From NCBI RefSeq assembly GCF_003284975.1, contig NZ_QMEU01000050.1, positions 1-32,349 of the forward strand: 32,349 nucleotides of DNA, read 5' to 3'. Positions 15,362 to 23,897 of the stretch are shown piece after piece (position 1 is the stretch's first letter; each line of letters starts with the position of its first letter). The notes below the pieces were generated by a model. That model worked only from the letters and a program-made list of their open reading frames with translations. It did not search any database and was not told where the DNA came from. This DNA is from Mycobacterium colombiense. Lineage in GTDB: Bacteria; Actinomycetota; Actinomycetes; Mycobacteriales; Mycobacteriaceae. A program made the translations under genes and the position numbers.

Positions 15362-17373
15362 TGACTTTAGAGCGGTTCTCAGAGCCCTACAACGCAACAG
15401 GCAGTCTGGCGGCGGTCGGTGTACTCAATCAGCTGGGTCGCCCTGACGTCGAACCTCTCGAGGTGCTCGTTCGTGAAGCGATCCAAAATTGTTGGGACGC
15501 AAAGCGCAAAGATGTAGGCGGCATTCAAGTCGAGATCGGTCGGACTGTTGTCGACGCCGGGACAGTCGACTTCATCCGCAGCACGATTCTCGTCGACCCA
15601 CCGCCCGGGTTAGGCCTCGACGAGGCGCTTGTCGAGGGAATGCAGACATTGTATTTCGCGGATTTCGGCACCCACGGTCTCGGCGGTCCAACGCGCGCTG
15701 ACCAGGCCGGCGACCCACGAGACTTCGTTGACTTTGTACGCAACATAGGTCAGCCACCTGATAAGGACTTCGGTGGTGGTTCGTTCGGATACGGGAAGGC
15801 CGCCTTCTACATTGCGAGCCGCGCGCACACAATCATCCTCGACACGTTGTGTGAGTCGTCGGATGGACGTCTGGAACGACGTCTGATCGGTTGTGCCTTG
15901 GGCGACAGCTTTGAAGTCGCCGGTCGGCCCTACACCGGCCGTCACTGGTGGGGCCAGACCGTCGACGGCACACCAGAGCCGGTGACCGGTGAACGCGCGG
16001 CTGAGGTTGCCCATGCACTGGGGTTGCCCGATCGGGAGGGGCCCGAGGGGATGGGAACGACAGTTATGGTGGTTGCTTCCGGTTTGAGTGTCGAAGCGAG
16101 CGGCGGCACGGATGAAACAATGCAGTTCATAGCAGAGGCGCTGCCGTGGAACTTCTGGCCGAGAATGATCGATTCGCCCAGCGCGGTCAAACGAACCATC
16201 CGTTTTCGTGTGCTGGACAACGGCAGTGAGGTACGGATACCTAATCCGCGCACCCATCCTAGGCTGAGGGGTTTCGTCGAAGCGATGGACCGGCATCGGC
16301 TGGCGCCCGATGGAGACGATGAGTTGGTCTTGGACCGCGAGATAAAAAGCCTCCGTCCCTTACGAACTCTCGGACGGCTTACAATCCAGAAAGGGCCTGT
16401 CGCACCGCCGGAATCCGAAGACCGAGTGATGCCCCAAGGTGCTCGGGCGACAGCGGCCAGCGTCCATCACGTCGCCTTAATGAGAGCGCCAGAGATTGTC
16501 GTCAAGTACCTACCGGGGATGGCCGCCGTCAATGGGAAGCTCGGCTATTCCGGAGTTTTCAAGTGCTCGCTCGATATTGACGATGCCTTCAAGGCAGCGG
16601 AACCGCCCACGCACGATGACTGGGTGTACCGATTCATACATGACCGTCAACAGCGATCCTTCGTCAAAATTGCGCTCGATCGGGTGCTAACAGTATGCCG
16701 GGAAGCCGCTGGCTACGGCTCGTCAATCCGGGGTGTCGACGATGCTGAGGGGATCCCCCTCGGCGAATTCGCGGACTCACTGGCTGCGTTGATGCCGGGC
16801 AGCGAGGGGCCAGGCGCGAGGAGGCGAGCCAGCAGCCGAACCGACGCAAAATCACGGCAGCGGCGTCGGAGGCCGGGACACAGCATCGTCGACGAGGCAC
16901 GGGATGACGTGTGGGTCGACGGTAACGAAACTGGATCCGGAGCACTCGCGGGAATATCGACTGGCGGTGCGCCGGAGCACAAGGGTTCGGATTTCGCCGG
17001 CAACTCAGCGCAGGACGCGCGAACCAGGCGCCGACCACCGCAGCTACGACGCGGCGACGACCCCTGCCCCGTCATCCGACCCAACGGCGCGCCAGCGGTC
17101 CGTTACCCGTTCGAACTAAGAGCCAACGGAAACCCGGTGCGACTACTTGCTGCAGTCGAAGTTATGACGAACGACGGTGCTCAGGTCGAGTCTGAGGCAC
17201 CGCTCGGCTATGTGCCGCCCCAAGTGCTCGCCTGGACGGACCCTTCCGGCCGGGAGTACGCCTCTCAGGTTGTGACGGTCGCGCCCGATGTAGCGGACGG
17301 GCTCTGGAACGTCGATGTCGAATTTCGAGACGACACAATGGTCCGCTTAGACATCACTACGGAGGTCGCGTGA
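15358..17373 (+). CDS. paraMORC-type GHKL ATPase
   Basis: The 671-residue protein carries a Bergerat ATP-binding fold. The N box is REAIQNCWDAK (E40, N44, D47), the G1-like loop is ADFGTHGLGGP, and the lid/G2 box is GGGSFGYGKAAFY (about 135-150). This is the paraMORC branch of GHKL proteins linked to restriction-like systems, rather than MutL proper. A region about residues 480-570 is Arg/Ser/Gly-rich and probably a flexible linker, and a C-terminal beta domain (about 580-671) follows. It may use ATP-driven dimer closure to clamp DNA or reorganise the nuclease complex. The ATGATGA junction couples it to the DUF4420 stop; AGGGGGA precedes. The frame opens further upstream, but that part overlaps the DUF4420 gene. 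Confidence 0.82.
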   Translation: MMTLERFSEPYNATGSLAAVGVLNQLGRPDVEPLEVLVREAIQNCWDAKRKDVGGIQVEIGRTVVDAGTVDFIRSTILVDPPPGLGLDEALVEGMQTLYFADFGTHGLGGPTRADQAGDPRDFVDFVRNIGQPPDKDFGGGSFGYGKAAFYIASRAHTIILDTLCESSDGRLERRLIGCALGDSFEVAGRPYTGRHWWGQTVDGTPEPVTGERAAEVAHALGLPDREGPEGMGTTVMVVASGLSVEASGGTDETMQFIAEALPWNFWPRMIDSPSAVKRTIRFRVLDNGSEVRIPNPRTHPRLRGFVEAMDRHRLAPDGDDELVLDREIKSLRPLRTLGRLTIQKGPVAPPESEDRVMPQGARATAASVHHVALMRAPEIVVKYLPGMAAVNGKLGYSGVFKCSLDIDDAFKAAEPPTHDDWVYRFIHDRQQRSFVKIALDRVLTVCREAAGYGSSIRGVDDAEGIPLGEFADSLAALMPGSEGPGARRRASSRTDAKSRQRRRRPGHSIVDEARDDVWVDGNETGSGALAGISTGGAPEHKGSDFAGNSAQDARTRRRPPQLRRGDDPCPVIRPNGAPAVRYPFELRANGNPVRLLAAVEVMTNDGAQVESEAPLGYVPPQVLAWTDPSGREYASQVVTVAPDVADGLWNVDVEFRDDTMVRLDITTEVA

Positions 17374-18266
17374 AGACCCCACCGTCGGCACCGTATCTGC
17401 TTCCGCCAGACGACGCGGTGGTGTGCCAAGGGTGGACGACTCACGAGGGCGATCCGCTCGGCGAACGTGTGGAGCACTGGGATCCTTTCACCCAACTTGA
17501 CCTTTTTCGGGTTATCGAAATCGATATTGACAAGGTCCGTGCCGCGTGCCGGCTACCGACAGATTCCGCGCTCGCGCTCACCTCCACGTGGGTCTCGAAT
17601 AAGACGCGGCTGGGTGATCACGGGCCTGCCGTCGAGCTGGGGGTGAACGTGGGACTTGTGCGCGCAGTTGTGTCGCTAAGTATTGCCGGATCAGCCTCGG
17701 GGGGCCGCGTGGACCTTCGCACGCGCCTGATCTTGCGACACCCCGGTCAACAACCGTTCCCGATCGCGCCGCGGCGGGTCGGCGCGGTGCTGTGGAGCGA
17801 TGAGTCGCGGGTTGCGTTGGAGGGTGGAGCGGCACGCTTTCCGATCACCGCGGCAGATTTCGGTCAGATCCCTGGCTACCCGGACGGTGCGGCATGGATG
17901 TTGGAGTGGGACACCGAGGATCTCGAGACACCAGTGCTAGGCGGGATGCGACTGCTGATCAATACCGCCAACTCGACTATGTTGGAGACTCTCCGCTCCG
18001 GCAGCTCGGATCCCCGAACTGGGGTTGTCCGCTCGTTCGTCATCTTCGACGTCAGTAGATCGTTGGTTCGGGGAGCACTCAATAACGAATCTTTCGTCGA
18101 GGCTCCCGAGTCCTTCAGTGATGGGTCGATGGGCCGGATGCTTTCGGACCTGCTGACCACATGTTGGCCTGGCGTCCCGGTCCACACATTGCGGACGCGC
18201 CTGATCGAAGATCCGTCCCGGCTCGACGCGGAATTGCAGGCCCACTTCGGGGTGTTCAACGAATGA
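17370..18266 (+). CDS. Unrecognised defence-operon protein, 298 residues
   Basis: I recognise no family. The protein is cytosolic by appearance and mixed alpha/beta, without TM segments or cysteine clusters. Notable stretches are FRVIEIDIDKVRAAC, a long beta-rich centre (ELGVNVGLVRAVVSLSIAG, VDLRTRLILRHP) and a C-terminal helical part ending DAELQAHFGVF. Its start is GTG within a GTGA overlap with the paraMORC stop, and its stop overlaps the next ATG, so it is made in step with both. It is probably a structural or DNA-binding subunit of the Z1/DUF4420/paraMORC complex, an inference from coupling alone. Confidence 0.8.
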   Translation: MKTPPSAPYLLPPDDAVVCQGWTTHEGDPLGERVEHWDPFTQLDLFRVIEIDIDKVRAACRLPTDSALALTSTWVSNKTRLGDHGPAVELGVNVGLVRAVVSLSIAGSASGGRVDLRTRLILRHPGQQPFPIAPRRVGAVLWSDESRVALEGGAARFPITAADFGQIPGYPDGAAWMLEWDTEDLETPVLGGMRLLINTANSTMLETLRSGSSDPRTGVVRSFVIFDVSRSLVRGALNNESFVEAPESFSDGSMGRMLSDLLTTCWPGVPVHTLRTRLIEDPSRLDAELQAHFGVFNE

Positions 18267-19480
18267 TCGTCTTACCGCGACTTGCGCGTGAGCAGGCACT
18301 GCAACTGCTGGACGAAATGTTGAGCGCTGACCTGGAGAAGATCTCCGCCGCAATGCCCGATAGCTCATCAAGACTCACCTACACACCGGTCGGCGGGAGA
18401 AGGGTTACCGAGGAGGAGCTCCGAGAGGTCCGCGCGGCGGTCGTCGATCTTGCACAACGCCATGGGATGCCCAATGCGCTGAAGGATTCGGCGGTGTTCG
18501 AGGGACGCGCCGCACGACTGCTGCACCGAATGCTTCCGATGACTCCGAATGAGGCTGCGCACGAAGAGGTCTGGAGTTTCCTGACATGCTGCTGGCTTCT
18601 GGATGTTGCTTTGTGGAGGTTCGGCCGAGAAGCTGACAGACGGCGCTTCATCGGCGATGTCAACCGAAATGCCTTTCGACGGCTTTGGTGGCGCTCAGAA
18701 GTGCTTGGTGAAGATGTCGCCTTAGAGCAGCTGGGTGAAGACGAACTCGTTAACATCTTGGAACGCCCGACGATTGCCGCCGATCGACGGTTGGCCCGAG
18801 CGATCGCCCGTGAATTCCTTTTTAGGGTTGAACGCGGCGCTGCCGACTCGCGGATGAAGCTGATGCGCGAGGCTATGAAGCGGTTCGTCCGTATGACGCC
18901 CTTCACCAGCTTCGCCGCGATGGACGACAAGCAATTGCAATTCATCGTTGAAGACACGTTCGACGCGGCCGCCGCGGCCATCGCGGGGCAGGAAGCAACC
19001 ACCGCCCGCCACCGCTCATCGGATGCGCATCGCGCGCTGCCTCCTCCGCCTCCGGCGAGTCACGGAGTAGTAGCGATTCAGCGGTTCTCGATCGTGGAGG
19101 CACAGCACTCGGATCCCTCAGCGGAAAGCCCTGTCCAAGGCTTTGAAGCCGTGGCTCGCGTGGCCATCGACATCGCTCGACGCACGGGTCAGGTCACCAA
19201 CGTCGGCCTTCGACAGGTTGTACCTATAACCGGGGAAGAGGCACGAGAAGTCTTGCGGACGTTGGTGGATCGCGGGCATCTCGCCCGTCGAGGCGTCAAA
19301 CGTGGAACGCATTATGTGATTCCGGAGGACTCACGAGTAGATGACTCGCCGGGACCAACCGTATATCCGCAAGATCTTAGTGGCGAGCACACGAAAAATT
19401 CTCAGCCAAACGTCACCCCTGAGGCTTCGTCTGACAGAAACCAGACGGTGCTCCGCCGGCTTCTGAAGCGACAGTCTTGA
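18263..19480 (+). CDS. Helical defence-operon protein with C-terminal winged helix
   Basis: The 405-residue protein has a helix-rich N-terminal part (about 1-240). It contains SRLTYTPVGGRRVTEEE, EEVWSFLTCCWLLDVALWRF and a region around NRNAFRRLWWRSE; from memory this resembles actinobacterial DUF6339 proteins found beside Z1 genes. A Pro-rich linker (ALPPPPPASHG, about 287-297) follows. Then comes a winged HTH (about 310-370): AIDIARRTGQVTNVGLRQVV, EAREVLRTLVDRGHL and a basic wing. The winged helix suggests DNA recognition for the complex or autoregulation. The ATGA overlap with the upstream stop sets the start at 18263, although the frame opens earlier. Confidence 0.8.
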   Translation: MIVLPRLAREQALQLLDEMLSADLEKISAAMPDSSSRLTYTPVGGRRVTEEELREVRAAVVDLAQRHGMPNALKDSAVFEGRAARLLHRMLPMTPNEAAHEEVWSFLTCCWLLDVALWRFGREADRRRFIGDVNRNAFRRLWWRSEVLGEDVALEQLGEDELVNILERPTIAADRRLARAIAREFLFRVERGAADSRMKLMREAMKRFVRMTPFTSFAAMDDKQLQFIVEDTFDAAAAAIAGQEATTARHRSSDAHRALPPPPPASHGVVAIQRFSIVEAQHSDPSAESPVQGFEAVARVAIDIARRTGQVTNVGLRQVVPITGEEAREVLRTLVDRGHLARRGVKRGTHYVIPEDSRVDDSPGPTVYPQDLSGEHTKNSQPNVTPEASSDRNQTVLRRLLKRQS

Positions 19481-19481
19481 C

Positions 19482-19961
19482 ATGCCCACCAGCGGTCCTT
19501 TGCATCCTCTACGAGAGGGCGGTTCGGAGCTCGACGCGACCTTCGAGATCAGCTCGTTGCCAGTTTTCGAAATCGTGTATCACCACAAGGCGGGTGGTCG
19601 TGGGAGCCCTCGCTCAGTGAATGCCGACTACCACGAAGGACTCGAGCTACTTCTTTCGAGACTGGCAAAGAAAAAAGCGACGATACTCGGGATCGCCGTT
19701 GACTCGAGCGTCGCTCGGGAGCTAGACCCGGAGGATCGAGAGCTACAGCTTGATTTTCCCATCCAACTAGGACCATCACTCGATGTTCATGAACTGCGGC
19801 TGATCATTACGCGCGCGCAGAAGCGCATTGCCCGCCGTCCGGATGCCAAGTTGGGCGGCGGCAACGACCAGAAGCGAATCAAGATCACCGTTACGTTTGA
19901 GAGTCACAATGTGGACTACAACGCGCTCGTGAACCTCCTTGTGGCTGGGCAGAGCAGGTGA
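19482..19961 (+). CDS. Unrecognised defence-operon protein, 159 residues
   Basis: No family is recognised. The protein has an N-terminal beta hairpin (VFEIVYHHKAGG), a segment AVDSSVARELDPEDRELQLD, a helical stretch ELRLIITRAQKRIARRP, a Gly/Lys turn (LGGGNDQKRIKITVTF) and a final VDYNALVNLLV helix. The basic turn and small size suggest nucleic-acid contact or an adaptor. The ATG lies 1 nt after the upstream stop. Its stop overlaps a GTG opening the possible Cys-rich small gene. Confidence 0.72.
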   Translation: MPTSGPLHPLREGGSELDATFEISSLPVFEIVYHHKAGGRGSPRSVNADYHEGLELLLSRLAKKKATILGIAVDSSVARELDPEDRELQLDFPIQLGPSLDVHELRLIITRAQKRIARRPDAKLGGGNDQKRIKITVTFESHNVDYNALVNLLVAGQSR

Positions 19962-20113
19962 CAGGCGGAGAGTGCTGGTGCTGGCGCCGACCTCGATACA
20001 TCTGCTCAGGTTGTTCCGCTCGGCATGCGGCAAGGTCACTCCTACGGCAGTGCGCGACGCCGAAGGAACGTCATCGAGGCGAAGTGACGGGTGGCGGTAA
20101 TGCCGTCCCTTGA
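19958..20113 (+). CDS. Possible small Cys-rich (zinc-ribbon-like) protein, 51 residues
   Basis: A GTG in a GTGA overlap with the upstream stop opens a 51-codon frame. It begins TGGECWCWRRPRYICSGC, giving Cys-x-Cys and a later Cys-x2-Cys about 8 residues on. The rest is basic and ends inside the start of the Vsr gene. The same GTGA/ATGA coupling is used at most other junctions of this operon, which argues that the frame is translated. Against it are the short length, the weak Shine-Dalgarno and the Arg-rich tail that GC-rich DNA often yields. Confidence 0.35.
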   Translation: MTGGECWCWRRPRYICSGCSARHAARSLLRQCATPKERHRGEVTGGGNAVP

Positions 20114-20573
20114 CAGACATGTTCAAAGTCGAAGACCCGCTCCGTTGAACGAGCACGTACGTCGCCAGATGCAGACGATGCCCAGAAAAGACACGGGCGC
20201 AGAGTTAGAGCTGAGGCGACAACTCCATCGACTAGGGCTTCGCTTCCAAGTAAACGTGCGCTCCCTGCCGGGCTGTCCAGACATTGTCTTCACTCGTGCA
20301 AAGTTGGCAATCTTTGTTGACGGTTGCTTCTGGCACCGATGCCCGGATCATGGCACGTCACCGAAAAACAATCGGGCATGGTGGGCCGCAAAGCTAGACG
20401 AGAACGTAGCGAGGGACCGCAGGAAGGATGACCAGTTGCGCGAAATGGGCTGGGCGGCAGTTCACATCTGGGAACACGAAGATGCGGTCACAGCCGCGGC
20501 TACGATTCGAACTCTTTGGCAATACAGCACAGGAAGATCGGCGAGTTCCTCACCTTTCGCCGAACCGATCTGA
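20100..20573 (+). CDS. vsr: Very short patch repair (Vsr) endonuclease
   Basis: The 157-residue Vsr family protein shows RKDTGAELELRRQLHRLGLR, then PGCPDIVF with the catalytic Asp, then AIFVDGCFWHRCPDH, WWAAKLDENVARDRR and the final GWAAVHIWEHE. Vsr nicks 5' of T in T:G mismatches made by deamination of 5-methylcytosine, sparing host DNA methylated by the neighbouring MTase. The ATG at 20100 is chosen; an in-frame GTG at 20091 is possible. It lies 29 nt before the MORC-like gene. Some Vsr-like proteins in such operons may act in restriction instead of repair. Confidence 0.95.
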   Translation: MPSLDRHVQSRRPAPLNEHVRRQMQTMPRKDTGAELELRRQLHRLGLRFQVNVRSLPGCPDIVFTRAKLAIFVDGCFWHRCPDHGTSPKNNRAWWAAKLDENVARDRRKDDQLREMGWAAVHIWEHEDAVTAAATIRTLWQYSTGRSASSSPFAEPI

Positions 20574-20602
20574 GATCCTGGTGCTGGAGAAGGGAGGTTC
20601 AA

Positions 20603-21883
20603 GTGGCTAGGGGCATGTCTTGCGTGACGCCGTCAGCCGCCCGATTGACGGATTCGCTTCGTGACATCGGCTACGACTTCAGCTCTGCGGTCGCGGATCT
20701 AGTTGATAACAGCATCACGGCGGGTGCCACGCAGGTCGACATTGTGGTCGAATTTGATGGTGAGTCATCGCGGGTGTTTATCGCCGATAACGGCTACGGC
20801 ATGACCGCGAATGGCTTGACTGAGGCCATGCGATTCGGATCTCGGCGCAGCTACGGCTCTGGCGATCTGGGACGCTACGGGCTGGGCCTGAAGACAGCGT
20901 CATTGTCGCAGGGCCGGTCCTTCACCGTTGTCACTCGCACTTCGAACTCCAAAAGGCCTATCGTCGCAAGGCAATTAGACCTCGACCTCATCATGGAGTT
21001 CGACGAATGGTTGATCATCGATCCTAGCCGTTCCGAGCACATCACGAGGGCACGGCGTCTTCTCGAGGACGGTACTGGGACGGTAGTCATATGGGAGAAG
21101 CTAGATCGTGTCGTACCGACCAAAAATTCTTCGGGCGGATGGGCTCGTCGTCGATTCGAGGTCCTTACAACTAGAGTTGCAGAGCATCTGGCGATGGTGT
21201 TTCACAAGTACCTTGCTGGTGAGATTGGCTCGGAGGCGGTCAAGATCACGGTGAATGGAGCGAAACTTTCGCCGTGGGATCCGTTCGCTCGTTCAGAGAA
21301 ATCCACGCGTGAGCTCAGTGAGCAGGTTTTCGAGGTTGAACACGGTGACGCGGTTGGCTGCGTCAAGTTGCGCCGATTCGTTCTGCCGGGTCGTGACCAG
21401 TTCAGCACGTTGAGCGAGTTCGACCGGCTGTCCGGCCCTCTCAAGTGGAATCGGCAGCAGGGAATCTATACCTACCGAGCCGGCCGACTCGTGCAGTGGG
21501 GCGGGTGGGCAGGGATTCGGGCAATTGACGAGCACACAAAGCTCGCGCGTGCGAGCCTCGAATTCGATACTGACCTTGACGCGGCCTTCAACATCAACGT
21601 GGCCAAGATGCGGGTGACTGTCCCTGCGCAGCTGCGCCAGATGATTGAACGGCCAATCAATGAAATGTGCGGGCTTGCAGATGAGGTGTATCGAAAATCC
21701 TCGAACGGACGGTCAAAAGGTAAGGGAAGTAAGGACAGCGGGGAATCAGCCGCGCCAAGTGCCGAAGTAGGCTTGGCTTTGAAGGCGGCTGCAGCACAGG
21801 TCGGCGAGTACAAAGCATTCAAGCGGATCGCCTCCGCCCTCCGAGAGAACTCGCCAGAGGTCGCCAAGAGTCTCGGTCTTTAA
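20603..21883 (+). CDS. MORC/MutL-like GHKL ATPase
   Basis: The 426-residue protein has a clear Bergerat fold: ADLVDNSITAGAT (D32, N36), ADNGYGM (D62-M67) and LGRYGLGLKTAS (about 89-100). After the ATPase, an S5-like segment (WIIDPS-type region through about 330) is followed by a charged linker (SKGKGSKDSGES) and a final helix pair. This is the prokaryotic MORC type found with DNA methylases and Vsr in restriction-like operons. It is distinct from the paraMORC upstream, so the system has two GHKL ATPases. The GTG at 20603 has GGGAGG 5 nt upstream. It converges on the methyltransferase gene, leaving 22 nt between stops. Confidence 0.88.
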   Translation: MARGMSCVTPSAARLTDSLRDIGYDFSSAVADLVDNSITAGATQVDIVVEFDGESSRVFIADNGYGMTANGLTEAMRFGSRRSYGSGDLGRYGLGLKTASLSQGRSFTVVTRTSNSKRPIVARQLDLDLIMEFDEWLIIDPSRSEHITRARRLLEDGTGTVVIWEKLDRVVPTKNSSGGWARRRFEVLTTRVAEHLAMVFHKYLAGEIGSEAVKITVNGAKLSPWDPFARSEKSTRELSEQVFEVEHGDAVGCVKLRRFVLPGRDQFSTLSEFDRLSGPLKWNRQQGIYTYRAGRLVQWGGWAGIRAIDEHTKLARASLEFDTDLDAAFNINVAKMRVTVPAQLRQMIERPINEMCGLADEVYRKSSNGRSKGKGSKDSGESAAPSAEVGLALKAAAAQVGEYKAFKRIASALRENSPEVAKSLGL

Positions 21884-21905
21884 CACTCCATTCCCGCTGG
21901 GATGC

Positions 21906-23885
21906 TCAGAGCAGCGCGTCCTCTCGGGCTGTGAAGCCGTCTTTCGCGCAGTGCAACGTCAGTGGGCATTCGGAGCAGAGCGGGAATTCAGGTCGGCATA
22001 AATCACTCGCTAACTCAATGAGTGCGCAGTGAGCCTCGCGCGACGACGCACCCATGCCGATCATCCTGGCGACGGCTAGTCGACCGTCCGTCATCTTGTT
22101 CCGCCGGTCAGCCGTATTGGCCTGGAAACGTCGGGCTACCCGCAACACCCCCTTGGTGATAAGCACAGGTTCTTCGAGGTCTGAATCGGCGCTGGCGTCG
22201 CCGGGAGCCGGAACCGCGAGGATACTCAGGTCAGCGATCGAATCCGCTAGACCCAAAGTTTTTCTCATCCTTTCCGCTGATCCGTTTAGAGCATCAGGAT
22301 CCGAGACGAGATGGTCAGCGACCGCCAACACTTTTTCGGCGCGATTGATCCTCCCAATCCCAGTTGACATATCGCGCAGCAACTCAGCAAACTCCGAACG
22401 TTCGTGCTTCGTCATCGCAGAAGGCTCCTTGAGGTCCCGAAGAACCGGCCATATCGACCGGATAATGCTTGGGGATGCCCGATCGAGCAGAAGTTCCGCT
22501 GCCACGAAAGTCCATCGCGAAGCTGCTCTAAGCCATGGAACGGCAAGGTTTCGCTTTCGCTTCCGCATCCAATCCGCTAAGAGACCAGCCGTCTGTTTCG
22601 TGGAAATGCCGGCGTCGACATCTTCCTCTAAAGAGTGGAGCACCGCCTTTCCTACAACGTAGCCCAGCCTCGGCGGAACTGCATTACCGATCTGCCGGAA
22701 GGCCGCGGAGGGGGGCCCATCAAACCGGAAATCGTCGGGAAACGTTTGAAGGCGCGCAGCCTCCCGAACAGTCAGAGTCCGACTCTGCCGCGGATGGATA
22801 TACCAGTAGCCATCTTTTGCGATGTGCGCGGTGATGGTTCGAGACAAATCATTCTCGTTGAGCCGATTGTATTTGTCGTCGAAGATGTCACCACGATACC
22901 GCTGGTGCTCCTTATCGAGATCTGTGTACTTTGTCGCGTGAGTCATTCTCTCGAACGCCGCGCGATCGTCCTCGCGGACTGGGCGGGTGATGTGGTCGAA
23001 GACTTTGCACGCATCCTCGCTCGGGACACCGCTCCGCATCTCGCGCTGGAACTTTGTCACCGGACCGCCATAGTCAGACCAGCCATCCTCCCCGCCGTCA
23101 GGGCGCCAACCCCCCTCAACCTCTGGCAGGTCACCGATCGCATTCCATACGGTGACTTTTTCCAACGATTCCTCGGGCCAGGTGAATTTCCGGTTGTTCT
23201 GCAATGCAACGAGAATAAGCCGCTGTCGAAATTGCGGGACGCCGTATCTCCACGCGTCCACTACGCGCTCCTCGACGCTGTAGCCGAGCTGCTCTAATTC
23301 TTCGACGACGCTTCGGAGGATGAACATTTCGCGGTCAAGTGCCATATCAGGAACGTTCTCCATAATCACGGCCTTTGGCTGCACCAGTTGCACGATCTCG
23401 AGAAATGAGCGCCACAGATCACGCCGCTCGTCGTGTGGATCGCGGAGCCCGGATTCGACCCTGTAACGGAGCATCGAGCGACCGGCCCTCGAGAAAGGCT
23501 GGCACGGCGGCCCGCCGGCAATCAGCTCTACCCCGGCGCGCTGACACAATTCGGCAACCCGCGAGACCGTCGACGGATCGGACAAGTCCCAATTCGCGGA
23601 CATGCCTGCGAAGTGATGGGCGTGTGTTCGACTGGCCCAGGGATCGTTGTCGGTACCTAAGACTACGCTGAACCCGGCTTTCTCTAGGCCGAGGCTGAGG
23701 CCGCCTGCTCCACTAAAGAAGTCAGCCGCCAGCCGCGAGCCGCGCCGCTTGAGTGCGGCCGCGTACGCCAGGAATGACTCCTCGTCCTCTGTGTGGTTCG
23801 CATGAGGCTTCAGCTTCACGAACGGTCCGCGAACCAATCGCACGCCGTAGGTGTGGGACTTACGGACCTGCGGCGATGTCGACAC
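21906..23885 (-). CDS. DNA cytosine-5 methyltransferase fused to EndoIII/MutY-like Fe-S domain
   Basis: The 659-residue protein has two parts. Residues about 50-425 are a complete m5C methyltransferase: motif I DFFSGAGGLSLGL, the PCQ loop GGPPCQPFS with nucleophile C128, ENVPDMA, QRLILVA, RTITAHIAKDGY and QIGNAVPPRLG. Residues about 435-646 look like a HhH-GPD glycosylase domain: a start resembling the PWR...WTFVAAELLL helix of EndoIII/MutY, then GVLRVARRF, and an Fe-S loop with C630-x6-C637-x2-C640-x5-C646. The HhH hairpin with LPGVG is not visible, and T577 stands where the catalytic Asp is expected, so this half is probably a DNA-binding relic or adaptor. The GTG at 23885 is 6 nt after TATCGT; the frame also opens at 23930. 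It modifies host DNA against the neighbouring nucleases. Confidence 0.88.
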   Translation of the reverse strand: MSTSPQVRKSHTYGVRLVRGPFVKLKPHANHTEDEESFLAYAAALKRRGSRLAADFFSGAGGLSLGLEKAGFSVVLGTDNDPWASRTHAHHFAGMSANWDLSDPSTVSRVAELCQRAGVELIAGGPPCQPFSRAGRSMLRYRVESGLRDPHDERRDLWRSFLEIVQLVQPKAVIMENVPDMALDREMFILRSVVEELEQLGYSVEERVVDAWRYGVPQFRQRLILVALQNNRKFTWPEESLEKVTVWNAIGDLPEVEGGWRPDGGEDGWSDYGGPVTKFQREMRSGVPSEDACKVFDHITRPVREDDRAAFERMTHATKYTDLDKEHQRYRGDIFDDKYNRLNENDLSRTITAHIAKDGYWYIHPRQSRTLTVREAARLQTFPDDFRFDGPPSAAFRQIGNAVPPRLGYVVGKAVLHSLEEDVDAGISTKQTAGLLADWMRKRKRNLAVPWLRAASRWTFVAAELLLDRASPSIIRSIWPVLRDLKEPSAMTKHERSEFAELLRDMSTGIGRINRAEKVLAVADHLVSDPDALNGSAERMRKTLGLADSIADLSILAVPAPGDASADSDLEEPVLITKGVLRVARRFQANTADRRNKMTDGRLAVARMIGMGASSREAHCALIELASDLCRPEFPLCSECPLTLHCAKDGFTAREDALL

Positions 23886-23891
23886 AGGATC

Positions 23892-23897
23892 ACGATA
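23892..23897 (-). promoter_or_regulatory. Candidate -10 element (TATCGT) for leaderless methyltransferase transcript
   Basis: TATCGT on the minus strand is 6 nt from the GTG at 23885, the same spacing as at dcd. It would give the methyltransferase its own promoter, separate from the nuclease operon. Confidence 0.4.

Noticed and set aside
10912..23885. AIPR (abortive infection) gene expected in Mza-type systems
   Set aside because: None of the unrecognised proteins shows AIPR motifs that I can see.
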